Shown: positions 43,861 through 53,220 of the stretch, in pieces
Layout of the letters: each line of letters opens with the position of its first letter
Position numbering within the stretch: the stretch's first letter is position 1
Assembly (NCBI RefSeq): GCF_003345355.1
Contig: NZ_QQNB01000001.1
Coordinates: 1,426,001-1,490,000 of the forward strand
Direction of reading: 5' to 3'
From: Sphingomonas aracearum
GTDB lineage: Bacteria > Pseudomonadota > Alphaproteobacteria > Sphingomonadales > Sphingomonadaceae
DNA: 64,000 bases
Notes under the pieces: generated by a model
Told to the model about the DNA's origin: nothing
The model's input: only the letters and a program-made list of their open reading frames with translations
Database searches by the model: none
Program-made: the position numbers and the translations under genes

Positions 43861-44098
43861 GCGGAGCCGGTGAGCGCGGCAATCCCTTCGGCACGCACGC
43901 GGGACAGCCAGCCTGATCTCGGAACTGTCCGGGGGGCGATCCAGCATCGCTGCAAGACCCAACCCGGACGCTCGAAAGCGGTGTCGAGCTCCCGATTTCA
44001 GCCGCCCGTTCACCGTTGATGTTCCGCAAGCGGCACGCGGTTGAAGCCTGTCAAGCGGCGACTGCGCGTGGGGGAGCCGCGAGCCGCCGCGCCGTCGT

Positions 44099-46471
44099 TC
44101 AGAACCCTGCGGACAACCGCAGGCCGATCGTCCTTGGAGGACCGACCAGATAGGAGAAGTTGCTGGTAGCCGTGGTGTTGCCCGGAGAGGTGGTGAACTC
44201 CTGCCCGAACACGGGCACGGCATCGAACAGGTTGGTGACGAACAGGTCGATGCCCAGCCCGTTTGCGGTTCGCAGCCCCGCTGTCGCATCGACGAGCGTG
44301 TACGCTGGCCGCGGCAACACCTCGCCTTCTCCGAACCCGCTGTTCGAGGCACCCACGTGCCGTGCCGCCGCGAACAGGCTGGCGCGAAGATCGGGACCGA
44401 GTGCGACATCATAGCTGCCCCGCGTGTTCCAGGCCCAGCGCGGCACATCCAGCACGCGCGATCCGGCCGCCAGCAGCAGGCTGGGGACATCGTTGCGGTA
44501 GGTGGCGTCCGTGAACGAGCCGCCGGCGTGCAGCTCAAGACCGTCGATCGGCGTGGCGACGACCTCCAGTTCGCCGCCGCGACTGCGCACACGGCCGGCG
44601 TTGACGGTAAACGAGATCGTCGTCGCGTTGTTGATACCGCACGCCCCCTGATAGGCTTGCTGATAGTCCTTCCAGTTGATCGCGAACGCCGCGCCGTTGA
44701 TCCGCAGGCGACCGCCCCACAGGCTTGTCTTCGCTCCCAACTCGAAATTGTCGGTGCGATCGCTGTTATAAGGAGGCGGCACGTCGGGAATGCCGGACGC
44801 CTGTCGCTCGGCCGGCGAGCAGATGTCATCGGTGATCGGCGCGTTGACCCCGCCGGTGCGGAAGCCCTGCGAGTAGCTGGCGTACAGCGTCGCCGCACGG
44901 CTTGCGTCGTAGCTGAGCGTGAAGCGCGGCGTGGCGCCCTTCTCTCGATTACGCTCGTCATAGTCGTAGGCAAGGCCGCCGCCGGCCGCCCCACCCACAC
45001 CGTAGCGCCGGCTGGCTTCCCGCTGGCGATAGCTGAACGCCCGTGCGCCCGCGGCGACCTTCACCCGGGGCGCGATCGCGTACGTCAGCTCGGCAAAGGC
45101 CGCGAGTTCGCTTTCCGCGAACCGGACCGCCGTGTCCTGGATGGTCGGCGGCGTGCTTGCGCCGAGCGGCGCTGGTGCAGCGATCCCGAACAGGTCCGAG
45201 ACGGTGATGGTGCGCCCGGAGCGCTGGTGCAGGTCGCGATAGACGCCGCCGACGACATATTGCAGCGGGCCCGAGCCGTTCGAAACCGCCCGGACCTCCT
45301 GCGTGAACTGCCTGGTTCGCCCGAAGTCCCGCAAGGCCGTCGGGAACAGACGTCCGCCCGGACCCGGTCCGACACTCTCTTCCACGATCGGACTGTCGAA
45401 CGCCGTGACATCGAACGAGAGGCGTGAGTTGCGATCGAGGTAGGAGGAGTTGGAGATCAGGCTGAGCCCGCCGAGAGCGTCGAAGGAGTTCTCGACGAGC
45501 AACGATCCGATGACGAACCGATCCCTGGCGAACGTGTCCCGGTATCGCGCCTTCACCCGCGCCCGCTTGCCGAAGGTCACGTCGCTGTGCGGACGGTCCG
45601 CGTTGCTGAAGGCATTCTGCCACACGAAAGAGGGCGTGATCGCCAGGTTGGATGTGGGCGTCCAGCGCAGGGCGCCGCGCACGGTGCCCGTTCTCGTCCA
45701 GTTGACGTCTTCCCTGACCGTGCCGGTCCCCGCATTCTCGGTCAGATTGCCGGTGGTCGGTCGCAGGTCGTCGATCCAACCGCCTTGCCGGACAACGCTG
45801 CCCGTGATCCGCAGCGCGAGGGTGTCGGTGACGATCGGCAGGTTCAGCATCCCCTTCGTGTCCCAGCTCATCCCGCCATCGCGAACGGTGGCGACGCTTC
45901 CTTCTGCCCGCGCGGCAGCTTTGGACGCGTCCGGCTGATTGGTGACGATCCGTACCAGGCCGCCCATCGACGAAGAGCCGAACAGGACCCCCTGCGGCCC
46001 GCGCAGCACCTCGATGCGTGCCACGTCGAACAGCTGCGGATCGGGTTGCGAGAAGCCGCGCAGCGCCCGGGTCTGAAGCGGCGTTTCGTCGAGATAGACG
46101 CCGGTCGTCGGCGACTGGACGAACCCGACCCCGCCGATACCGCGAATGATGTACTGCGAGTTGCCGGGCCCGGTGGTCGCAAAGGCGACCCCGGGCACCG
46201 CATCGGCCACGCGGGAAAAGTCGGTCGCATTAAGGTTTCGGAGCAGGTCGTCCGACAGGACGCTGACACTTGCGGGCACGTCCTGGATTTCTTGCTCGCG
46301 CTTCAGCGCGGTGACGACGATGTCGCCCTGACGGTCGAGGGCGGCAGCGCCGTCGATGGATGCGTCCGGGTAGCCGACGGTTCGGGAGACCGCGGTGCCG
46401 CTCTCCCGATCCTGCGCGAACGCGGGCATGGCGGCCGTGGCGGCAAGAGCCGCCAGGTAGGTTGTTCTCAT
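44099..46471 (-). CDS. TonB-dependent receptor
   Basis: This 790-residue outer-membrane receptor starts at 46471 after AAGGGGT. A signal peptide ends at PAFAQD. The plug includes IVVTALKREQEIQDVPASVS, IIRGIGG, VEVLRGPQGVLFGSSSMGG-type text (here IEVLRGPQG) and GLVRIVTNQP. This is the same broad group as the module II receptor, often described as siderophore/xenobiotic type. The barrel ends RLSAGF. It follows a DUF2946-like gene on the same strand (125-base gap), which hints at a metal such as copper as cargo. No local regulator was seen. Confidence 0.92.
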   Translation of the reverse strand: MRTTYLAALAATAAMPAFAQDRESGTAVSRTVGYPDASIDGAAALDRQGDIVVTALKREQEIQDVPASVSVLSDDLLRNLNATDFSRVADAVPGVAFATTGPGNSQYIIRGIGGVGFVQSPTTGVYLDETPLQTRALRGFSQPDPQLFDVARIEVLRGPQGVLFGSSSMGGLVRIVTNQPDASKAAARAEGSVATVRDGGMSWDTKGMLNLPIVTDTLALRITGSVVRQGGWIDDLRPTTGNLTENAGTGTVREDVNWTRTGTVRGALRWTPTSNLAITPSFVWQNAFSNADRPHSDVTFGKRARVKARYRDTFARDRFVIGSLLVENSFDALGGLSLISNSSYLDRNSRLSFDVTAFDSPIVEESVGPGPGGRLFPTALRDFGRTRQFTQEVRAVSNGSGPLQYVVGGVYRDLHQRSGRTITVSDLFGIAAPAPLGASTPPTIQDTAVRFAESELAAFAELTYAIAPRVKVAAGARAFSYRQREASRRYGVGGAAGGGLAYDYDERNREKGATPRFTLSYDASRAATLYASYSQGFRTGGVNAPITDDICSPAERQASGIPDVPPPYNSDRTDNFELGAKTSLWGGRLRINGAAFAINWKDYQQAYQGACGINNATTISFTVNAGRVRSRGGELEVVATPIDGLELHAGGSFTDATYRNDVPSLLLAAGSRVLDVPRWAWNTRGSYDVALGPDLRASLFAAARHVGASNSGFGEGEVLPRPAYTLVDATAGLRTANGLGIDLFVTNLFDAVPVFGQEFTTSPGNTTATSNFSYLVGPPRTIGLRLSAGF

Positions 46472-46596
46472 GATTACCCCTTGCCGGCACAAGCCGGCCC
46501 TGATTGCTTCAGTCGCATGCCGGGCGCCGGTCGAGCGGGCGATGCCGCAGGACAGGCAGGCACACGGGCGCTCGCGATGCAGCGCCCCTCGTCAGG

Positions 46597-46998
46597 TCAG
46601 GCGATACGGGGTGGTCCGCGTAGAGGGGGGCGAAGGTGCAGTCGCCGGCGACCTGGCTCCCTGTCCGAAGCCGTTCGAAAGACGGTTCGAACGATGAAGA
46701 CGATCGCCGCCGCAAGCAGCAGGGGATCGGCGCCGGCAAGTGAAGGAGCAGTCAGGCCGGCAAAGGCGCACGGCATTTCCGCCTTGCCGTGATCGGGCGT
46801 GTCGGGATGGTGTTCCCCGCCCGGCATAGCCATCGGCTTCTGCGGTTCGTAGCCAGGGCAAAGCTCGATGGAGAACGCCCCGCCCGCAGCGCCGACCATG
46901 TACCCTGACGGTACCACCACCTTCATGAACAGCGTCAGCAGCAGCAGCCAGACAGCCAGTGCGCGATGCCGTTGTTGAAAGTGGCGGAGGGAGGTCAC
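46597..46998 (-). CDS. DUF2946-like small membrane protein
   Basis: This protein of about 133 residues has two hydrophobic segments (ALAVWLLLLTLFMKVVVPSGYMV and PLLLAAAIVFIVRTVF). Between them is a His/Met/Cys-rich loop, with CPGYEPQKPMAMPGGEHHPD and HGKAEMPCAF. This is the pattern of the DUF2946 family, usually found near copper uptake or resistance genes. The start is uncertain: the GTG at 46998 fits the protein length, while an open frame runs on to 47097. The loop could bind copper at the periplasmic face. It precedes the TBDR at 46471 on the same strand. Confidence 0.65.
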   Translation of the reverse strand: MTSLRHFQQRHRALAVWLLLLTLFMKVVVPSGYMVGAAGGAFSIELCPGYEPQKPMAMPGGEHHPDTPDHGKAEMPCAFAGLTAPSLAGADPLLLAAAIVFIVRTVFRTASDREPGRRRLHLRPPLRGPPRIA

Positions 46999-47229
46999 GA
47001 TCGACTCGTAGCTCCGGACACCCGGCGTGTCACTGCAAGACGCCCGGCGAGCGTCCTCGCTTCTTCCGGCGTGCGCGCTGGCCCGAGCCCCGGGCACCTG
47101 CCTCCGCCAGCCTCTGTTCCGAACAGGCAGCGATGATCGGTTCGCTCACTGCCACCAGGACGAGCATACCTGCCAGCGGCGTCCCCCTGTTCCTTCCCGT
47201 TGCACGGAACGGTTCACTGCCGGCGAGCA

Positions 47230-47784
47230 TCAACCTGCGTCATCGAACGCTGCCGATTCCTGCTCGGGCGAGCTTATCCTCTCCTGTTCGCGGGCCTGCT
47301 GCTTTCCCCCTCGCCTCGCAAGCGCCATCGCAACGGCACCGACCGCCACGATTGCGCCCGTCTTCAGCAGGAAACCCTTTCTGTTGTGCCGCCACTCGGC
47401 CCGAGCGCCCATTTCGCCAGGAACGTTCGGCACCTTGCCCCCTGCCAGATCCTGCGCGACGCCTTCCACCACGTTGATCCGGTCGGCGCCCATCAGCAAA
47501 AGCCAATGCCACCAGTCGGACTCGCTGCGGCGAAACGCATAGCGGCGGATCATGCCCGAAAGCCCCCGTGGCGGGGTGGACGTACCGAGCACGGCCGGCA
47601 GGCGATTGTGCTCGATCGATTGCAGGATCTCGACGTCCGGCTCTTGCAGCGGCGGACGCGACCAGGTCAGCCCGCGCCCATCCTGATCCTCGATGTGCCG
47701 CATCGGATAGGTGGGATCGTTCCTGGGGTCCGCATCGACGCCCCAGCCGGGGATCGCGGACGTATCGACCAGCGCCTTCGTCAT
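47230..47784 (-). CDS. Hypothetical protein, 184 residues
   Basis: I do not recognise a named family. The start at 47784 follows GAGGA by 8 bases; a longer start at 47805 would overlap the upstream alcohol dehydrogenase. The N-terminal two thirds are soluble and polar (IPGWGVDADPRNDPTYPMR). A positively charged stretch and one hydrophobic helix (GFLLKTGAIVAVGAVAMALA) follow, then a polar tail, so it may be a tail-anchored protein. It begins 10 bases after the dehydrogenase stop and is probably co-transcribed with it. Confidence 0.7.
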   Translation of the reverse strand: MTKALVDTSAIPGWGVDADPRNDPTYPMRHIEDQDGRGLTWSRPPLQEPDVEILQSIEHNRLPAVLGTSTPPRGLSGMIRRYAFRRSESDWWHWLLLMGADRINVVEGVAQDLAGGKVPNVPGEMGARAEWRHNRKGFLLKTGAIVAVGAVAMALARRGGKQQAREQERISSPEQESAAFDDAG

Positions 47785-47794
47785 AGCAGGTTCC

Positions 47795-48943
47795 TCATGC
47801 GCCATGGGGCAGCAGCACCGGCTTGATGCAGCCGTCGAGCTTGGACGCGAAGATGTGGTAGGCGTCCGCCACGTCCGTCAGCGGCACGCGGTGGGTGATC
47901 ATCGCCTTGGGGTTGATATGGCCGGCCCGGATATGGTCGATCAGGCGCGGCAGCAGGCGCTTGACCGACGCCTGGTTGGCGCGGATCGTGATACCCTTGT
48001 TCACGACGTTGCCGATCGGGATCATGTTGCCGGTCGGCCCGTACACGCCGACCATCGAAACGATCCCGCCCTTCTTCACCGAATTGATCGCCCAGTGCAG
48101 CGCGATCGCGTTGCCCGCCTCCAGCTTCAACTTCGTGCCGAACAGCCATTGCAGCGCGTTGCCTGCGGCGTCCCCGCCCACCGCATCGATGCACACGTCC
48201 GCGCCGAGCGAGTCCGTCTGCTTCTTCAGGAACACGACCACATCGTCGATCTCGCGGAAGTTGTAGACCTCCGCCGGACCGAAACTGCGCGCGAACTCCA
48301 GCCGGTAGTCCAGATGGTCGATCACGATCACCCGGCCCGCGCCGAACAACCAGGCCGATCGCGCGGCCATCAGGCCGACGGGGCCGGCACCGAACACCAC
48401 CACCGTATCGCCGGGCGTGATCCCGCCCATCTCGGCGGCCTGGTAGCCGGTCGGCACCACGTCGGTCAGCAGCACCGCGTCGTCGGGGTCCATCCAGTCC
48501 GGGATCACGGTTGGCCCGACATCGGCATAGGGTACGCGCACAAATTGCGCCTGCCCCCCGTCATAGCCGCCGGCCGTATGCGAATAACCGTAGATGCCAC
48601 CCACCGCCGTCGCCTGCGCGTTGGATTCGTGGCAATTGCCGAACAGGCCCTGGCGGCAGAAATGGCATTTGCCGCAGGCGATGTTGAACGGCACCAGCAC
48701 ATGGTCGCCCGCCTTGAGGTTCCGCACGGCAGGGCCGACCTCCTCCACGATGCCGCAGAATTCGTGGCCGAACGTCATGCCCACCCGCGTGTCGGGCACC
48801 ATGCCGTGATAGAGGTGAAGATCCGATCCGCAGATGCAGGACCGGGTCACCCGCACGATCGCGTCCTCGGGGTGCAGGATCTTCGGCATGGGCTTTTCAT
48901 CCGCCCGGACGCGGTACGGTCCGCGATAATTCATTGCGAGCAT
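47795..48943 (-). CDS. Zinc-dependent alcohol dehydrogenase (formaldehyde-dehydrogenase-like)
   Basis: This 382-residue medium-chain dehydrogenase oxidises an alcohol or hydroxyl adduct with NAD(P). The catalytic zinc region is SCICGSDLHLYHG with GHEFCGIVEEVG, and the structural zinc cysteines are in CGKCHFCRQGLFGNC. The Rossmann fold has VVVFGAGPVGLMAA. ALHWAINSVKKGG and the long insertion after LGADVCIDAVGGD resemble the glutathione-independent formaldehyde dehydrogenase branch. The start at 48943 is the first Met that gives a normal N terminus; the frame upstream is open but not protein-like. It is 85 bases after the M61 gene on the same strand. Confidence 0.9.
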   Translation of the reverse strand: MLAMNYRGPYRVRADEKPMPKILHPEDAIVRVTRSCICGSDLHLYHGMVPDTRVGMTFGHEFCGIVEEVGPAVRNLKAGDHVLVPFNIACGKCHFCRQGLFGNCHESNAQATAVGGIYGYSHTAGGYDGGQAQFVRVPYADVGPTVIPDWMDPDDAVLLTDVVPTGYQAAEMGGITPGDTVVVFGAGPVGLMAARSAWLFGAGRVIVIDHLDYRLEFARSFGPAEVYNFREIDDVVVFLKKQTDSLGADVCIDAVGGDAAGNALQWLFGTKLKLEAGNAIALHWAINSVKKGGIVSMVGVYGPTGNMIPIGNVVNKGITIRANQASVKRLLPRLIDHIRAGHINPKAMITHRVPLTDVADAYHIFASKLDGCIKPVLLPHGA

Positions 48944-49028
48944 AGGCGGCGCCTCGTGTTGCGAACGACAAAGGATGCGTCTGAAGGGAAGCCGACGCGG
49001 CGGGCGAAGTTCCCCGCCTTGCTCTGGA

Positions 49029-50954
49029 TCAGGCGATTTCCGGTCGCGCTGCATCGCCAAGCGGCTGGAGGATCGCGTCGAGCCGGCGCGCCGGCCCACC
49101 GGCGATCGCCTCCAGATGAGGAAAGCGGAGACCCCGGTCATACGCGATGCGCGCCGAGCGTACCGATCTTCCCCGCTGAACGGTGAGCGCGATGTCCTCC
49201 CCCCTGCGGTCACGCACGGCCTGTTGCAGCGCATCGGGCGAGAACTGGCGATCTTCCACGGAGAGGATCCGCGCACCGGCAGTGAGCCGTGCCTCGAACG
49301 CCGGGCCGCCCCAGAGCACGTCGGAAAGCGTGCCGTCCCTGCCTGTCATCAGGCCGAGCGAATGGGTGAGATCGAGCTGTCCGGAAAGGCCGTCCATGGC
49401 CGCCTGAAAGGAATTGGGCGTGTCCTTGTAGACCAGCCGGTAGCCGCCGCGCTCCAGTCCGCTGAGCGGCGCGCGCTCGTGGGTTTCGGTCAGTTGCTCC
49501 TCGAAGAAGCGCTGCCAGTCATGGGGCACGATCCGGTCCAGCGTCTGCACCACATCGGCAAAGACGTATGTGTCCGTTGCCCAGCTGCCGTCCTGCGAAC
49601 CGAAAAAGGCACGCGCGAAGTCATCGAGCGAGCGGGTTTCTCCCGACAGCTCGCGCAGCAATGTGTCCACTTCCAGCCACATCAGCGAGCCTTCGGAATA
49701 GTAATCCTCGCTGCGCTGCCAGCTCGGCCACGGCAAGGGAGCGCGCGCAGCGATGATCGGATCGCGGGTGGTGTCGATGGTCGGGCGCCATCGACTACCC
49801 GGCCGCACATCGTAGCGCGCCGCATTGACCGCCAGCGCGCCAAGCCCCTGCTCCAGCGTCCACAGGCCGGAGCGTACCGCGAGCACCCGGCTCCAATACT
49901 GGGTCTGTCCTTCGTAGACCCACATGAGGCTGTTGCGGATCGGTTTCTCGAAACACGGGGACCAACTATCCGCACCGCGCCGGTGCTTGCCGTTCCAGCT
50001 GTGCACATATTCGTGCGGGATCGTGTCACGCCGGGGAAATGTGTTGTCCCAGTTGGTGAAATAGCCGGGCAGGCTGATCGCCTCGAACGAGCGGTGGTGC
50101 TCGATCCCATTGCTGGTGAGATCGTCGCTCAGCGCCAGGAGCATCTCGAAACGGTCGAAATGCCGCGACCGGAACAGGCGGTCCGCCTGCACCACCATCT
50201 CGGCATGCGCCCTTATCTGCTCGGGCGTCGCCTTCAGCAGATGCGGCTCGTCGCCGGCGATGTTGAGGAACACCTGATCGTCAAGCGCAACGCGCCGGAG
50301 GTGGCGTCCCGCCAGCACGGGCGAGTCCACCAGAACGTCGAGCGGCAGCGGGCGGAACCGCCACTCCGCCCCGTCCTGCCGCTCCAGTTCCAACGCGCTG
50401 GCCAGCGTCCACCCCCGAGGAAGGGTGAGAACCGGCTCCACCGCGATCTGCCGCGAATAATGACCGGCCGGATAGAGTACCACCGTGTTCCACGGCAGAC
50501 AGAGCAGGTCTTCCGTGCACAGCACGCGGCCCTGCGCCGGGTCGGTCGGCGAGAGGAACTGAAATCGCGCCTCGATCTCGCGAACGCCCCCCGGCACGTC
50601 GATCCGGAAGGCGTTCACCGTCACCGGGTCGCGCTTCCAGGTCAGCACCTCCTCGCCCGCATGGACCGACAGGCCGGCGAACAGTTCGATCGGTGCCTGC
50701 GGCGCGTGAAAGCCCGGCAGCCATTTCGGGTAAAGCAACAACAGCGGACCGGGCTCATGCACCGGAATGACCTCCCGCACCGAGAAGATGCGGCGCTGCA
50801 CGTCCGTCGCATCCACGCGGAGCCGGAGGACACCCGGATAGGGTTCGTCGCGGGGTTCCGGAACCGAAGGCGGCTGCGGCAGCGGCTGCGCGGGGTCGAT
50901 CGTATCGCCACGCTCGATCAGCAGCGCTTCCGCCGGATCCTCCTGCCCGATCAC
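49029..50954 (-). CDS. M61 family metallopeptidase (glycyl aminopeptidase type)
   Basis: This 641-residue protease has an N-terminal beta-sandwich, a thermolysin-like catalytic domain and a C-terminal PDZ domain. Zinc ligands are in IPHEYVHSWNGK (His314, His318) with Glu348 in WVYEGQTQYW. The PDZ part includes GLMTGRDGTLSDVLWGGPA and GARILSVEDR. The GTG start overlaps the stop of the previous gene (GTGA), with GGAGG 7 bases upstream. No signal peptide is visible, which is unusual since many M61 enzymes are exported. Its tight coupling to a GH1-fusion gene is odd and has no obvious functional explanation. Confidence 0.9.
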   Translation of the reverse strand: MIGQEDPAEALLIERGDTIDPAQPLPQPPSVPEPRDEPYPGVLRLRVDATDVQRRIFSVREVIPVHEPGPLLLLYPKWLPGFHAPQAPIELFAGLSVHAGEEVLTWKRDPVTVNAFRIDVPGGVREIEARFQFLSPTDPAQGRVLCTEDLLCLPWNTVVLYPAGHYSRQIAVEPVLTLPRGWTLASALELERQDGAEWRFRPLPLDVLVDSPVLAGRHLRRVALDDQVFLNIAGDEPHLLKATPEQIRAHAEMVVQADRLFRSRHFDRFEMLLALSDDLTSNGIEHHRSFEAISLPGYFTNWDNTFPRRDTIPHEYVHSWNGKHRRGADSWSPCFEKPIRNSLMWVYEGQTQYWSRVLAVRSGLWTLEQGLGALAVNAARYDVRPGSRWRPTIDTTRDPIIAARAPLPWPSWQRSEDYYSEGSLMWLEVDTLLRELSGETRSLDDFARAFFGSQDGSWATDTYVFADVVQTLDRIVPHDWQRFFEEQLTETHERAPLSGLERGGYRLVYKDTPNSFQAAMDGLSGQLDLTHSLGLMTGRDGTLSDVLWGGPAFEARLTAGARILSVEDRQFSPDALQQAVRDRRGEDIALTVQRGRSVRSARIAYDRGLRFPHLEAIAGGPARRLDAILQPLGDAARPEIA

Positions 50955-52987
50955 TCGGCTGCCTCCAGCAGTGGGTCGGCGGTGGGCACGTCCCGTCGGC
51001 TGCGGCGGTCGCGCACGAAACACTCCAGCATCGTAGGGAGACAGGGCAGGTAGGAGACCGAGGCGCGCGGCATCACCATGCCGGACGCCTCCCCGCCGAT
51101 CGCCAGCACCTGCATCGGTGGATGCCCCGCCACGTCCGCGATGGCGCGGGCGATGTCCGCTTCCGTCCAGCCCGGCTCGGGAAGAAAGGATACGGGCCCG
51201 CGATGTCCATCGAGCAGGAGGTCGAGAACGCCGTGCACCAGCGACGGGATATAGGTCTCGCGCCACTCCCCTCGCCCGTCCGCCAACACCTGTTTGCCCT
51301 CGTCCAGCGCATCGAGGAGTTCGCCGCAGCGGCTTGGCCCGTCCGCATCGAACAGCGGACCCGTCCATACGGTGAGCCAGTCGCCGTGCGGATCGTGCGC
51401 CGCACCTTCCGGTTCCACTGTGCGGATCACTGCGCCGCAAACCGAAGACCCGGATTTCACGGCCCATTCCGGCATGCCTTCGTCCAGGCGCGCGTCGAAG
51501 ATCGCCCATGGCTGCTCCAGCCGCGAGGTATCCCACGCGCCAGCCTCCACGATCTTGTGTCGCAACCCCCGCGCCTGCGCTGCGTCGGCGGCGGCCTCCG
51601 TCAGCGCGGGATCTCCTGCGATGATGGCAAGCGCCGGCAAACGGTCCGCGCCCTCGCCCGGGCCGCTCGGGCTGCATCGCTCCCCGTGCCACCAGCCGCG
51701 CACATGGAAGGCCGGACCCGAGGGGCGCCGCCCTGCGGCGAGGTCCTTCAGCACCGTGGCAAGGAAGGTCGGCCGCGGCGTTCCTCCCCGCACGTCGAAC
51801 ACGCCGGGCTCGTAGTGGCCGGTCGGGTTCATCACCATGCGGTTCCAGTCATAGCTGCCCAGAAGCGACCAGGCGGTCACGGCGCGCACATCGATGCCGC
51901 GCCGCCGGAGCGCCTCGGCTGTGTCCCAGACGTCGACGAACCAGCGGACCTGTTCGTCGCGGGTCGATCCGTTGTGGCACTCCGTCACCGCGATCGGAAG
52001 TCGGTACCGGTCCCATGCCTGTTCCAGCAGACCGGAAAGCCCGATCGCGCGGTCGGGCGCATGATGCGCGGCATCGACGTCGACCAGGCTCACCCCGCCG
52101 CAATCGTGAACGCCCCGGTCCGCATAACCCCGCCCGCCATGTCGATCGACGCGGTGGTCCAGCAGCCGTTCGCTGGACAGGTAATGGTTGATCCCGATGA
52201 GGTCCGGAGGACAGGGATCGTCCGCAATCCGGTGCAGCCGGTCGCCAAGGCCGAACTGTGCAAGCCGCGTCCACAGGGGATGGCCCGGCACCACGGTGCC
52301 GCACAGCAAATCCCAGCCCATCCAGCGGCGCTCGTTCTGGGAATCCGCTTCGGCCTGAAGCGGCGGTGTAGCGTGGCAGAAGCCGAGATCGTCCGTCTGG
52401 ATCAAGCGGGCGGCGGGGTTGACCCGGCGTATCGCGCCCATGGCGAGCCGCGTCGCGTCGATCTCGTTCAACAGCGCGTGCCAGAACGCGCGTTCGTCGC
52501 GCTGATGCGGGTACCAGAAGCCGTAGAGCGCGCTGAACCGGGCGGTCGTCAGCGGTTCGTTGACCGGCGTATATTCCTCCACCCACGGGTAGCGGGCTGC
52601 CACCGCGGAGGCGTGGCGGGCCAGCCCGGCAGCGAAGTTGTCGTCGAGGAGGGACGTATAATGCGGGCCGCTGCCGTGGTGACAGAGGGTCACGACCGGC
52701 TGCATCTTCAAACGCCGGATCTCGGCAAGCCGCGCGTCCGTCCACGCGAAGTCGCGCAGTTCGGGCCGGTCGGGCGAAATCCGCTCCCACAAGGCCGGAT
52801 AGCGCAGGGTGGTGATGCCGATCCCGGCGAAGAGCTCCAGGTCCTCGATCCGGTCTTCATGGCCGGTACGGATCGTCTGATCGAACCAGGCGTCATGGAC
52901 GCGGTTCACCGTGCACTCATGCCCTCCCCACAGCTCCAAGGGTGCGTTCAAGTGCGTTGGCCAGGAACCGGCCACACGGTGCGACAA
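50951..52987 (-). CDS. GH1-like protein fused to a dTDP-4-dehydrorhamnose-reductase-like domain
   Basis: This 678-residue two-part protein has a GH1-like barrel in residues 1-420. A putative acid/base Glu is at 144 in YTPVNEPLTT and a putative nucleophile at 336 in AVTECHNG. The C-terminal 250 residues (ALAIIAGDPALTEAAADAA onward) resemble the sugar-nucleotide-binding part of RmlD-type reductases, with the N-terminal nucleotide fold degenerate. The fusion is known in databases as a family-1 glycosylhydrolase with RmlD-like text, but its job is not known to me. It starts with TTG at 52987, preceded by GGGAG at 7 bases. It is divergent from the Crp-type gene and shares palindromes with it. Confidence 0.82.
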   Translation of the reverse strand: MSHRVAGSWPTHLNAPLELWGGHECTVNRVHDAWFDQTIRTGHEDRIEDLELFAGIGITTLRYPALWERISPDRPELRDFAWTDARLAEIRRLKMQPVVTLCHHGSGPHYTSLLDDNFAAGLARHASAVAARYPWVEEYTPVNEPLTTARFSALYGFWYPHQRDERAFWHALLNEIDATRLAMGAIRRVNPAARLIQTDDLGFCHATPPLQAEADSQNERRWMGWDLLCGTVVPGHPLWTRLAQFGLGDRLHRIADDPCPPDLIGINHYLSSERLLDHRVDRHGGRGYADRGVHDCGGVSLVDVDAAHHAPDRAIGLSGLLEQAWDRYRLPIAVTECHNGSTRDEQVRWFVDVWDTAEALRRRGIDVRAVTAWSLLGSYDWNRMVMNPTGHYEPGVFDVRGGTPRPTFLATVLKDLAAGRRPSGPAFHVRGWWHGERCSPSGPGEGADRLPALAIIAGDPALTEAAADAAQARGLRHKIVEAGAWDTSRLEQPWAIFDARLDEGMPEWAVKSGSSVCGAVIRTVEPEGAAHDPHGDWLTVWTGPLFDADGPSRCGELLDALDEGKQVLADGRGEWRETYIPSLVHGVLDLLLDGHRGPVSFLPEPGWTEADIARAIADVAGHPPMQVLAIGGEASGMVMPRASVSYLPCLPTMLECFVRDRRSRRDVPTADPLLEAAE

Positions 52988-52994
52988 TGCTGCT

Positions 52995-52999
52995 CTCCC
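52995..52999 (-). promoter_or_regulatory. Ribosome-binding site supporting a TTG start
   Basis: GGGAG on the minus strand, 7 bases before TTG at 52987. No ATG or GTG in frame near it is as well placed. Confidence 0.6.
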
Positions 53000-53057
53000 G
53001 AAGCTTTACCGGTAATCGCCGCGCAAAGGCCAAGGTTGCACCTGCAACGGGTGGCTG

Positions 53058-53069
53058 AACCTGGGTTAA
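53058..53069. promoter_or_regulatory. Palindrome 1 in the divergent GH1-fusion/crp gap
   Basis: AACCTGGGTTAA. The core AACCTGGGTT has one mismatched pair. A second copy lies 53 bases to the right, about five DNA turns away, on the same face of the helix. Confidence 0.5.
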
Positions 53070-53110
53070 AGCGATTCCGGTCTCCCGCGGCGCCGTGCGC
53101 TGCCGCGATA

Positions 53111-53122
53111 AACCTAGGTTAA
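53111..53122. promoter_or_regulatory. Palindrome 2 in the divergent GH1-fusion/crp gap
   Basis: AACCTAGGTTAA. The core AACCTAGGTT is a perfect 10-bp palindrome. It is 99 bases before the Crp-type start and may be the operator for one or both divergent genes. Confidence 0.55.
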
Positions 53123-53220
53123 GACGAGCCGGATCGAACCTTCGTGGCGGCGCGTTGGTTCGGGATGCAGCTCCCCTATCCTGTTTCCTCGCCCCGACTC
53201 ATCAAGCGGGGGGCCGCCCG

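Noticed and set aside
49029..51692. An 887-codon frame for the M61 peptidase
   Set aside because: The part beyond 50954 overlaps the GH1-fusion gene in another frame and lacks motifs; the GTG at 50954 has GGAGG and the GTGA junction.
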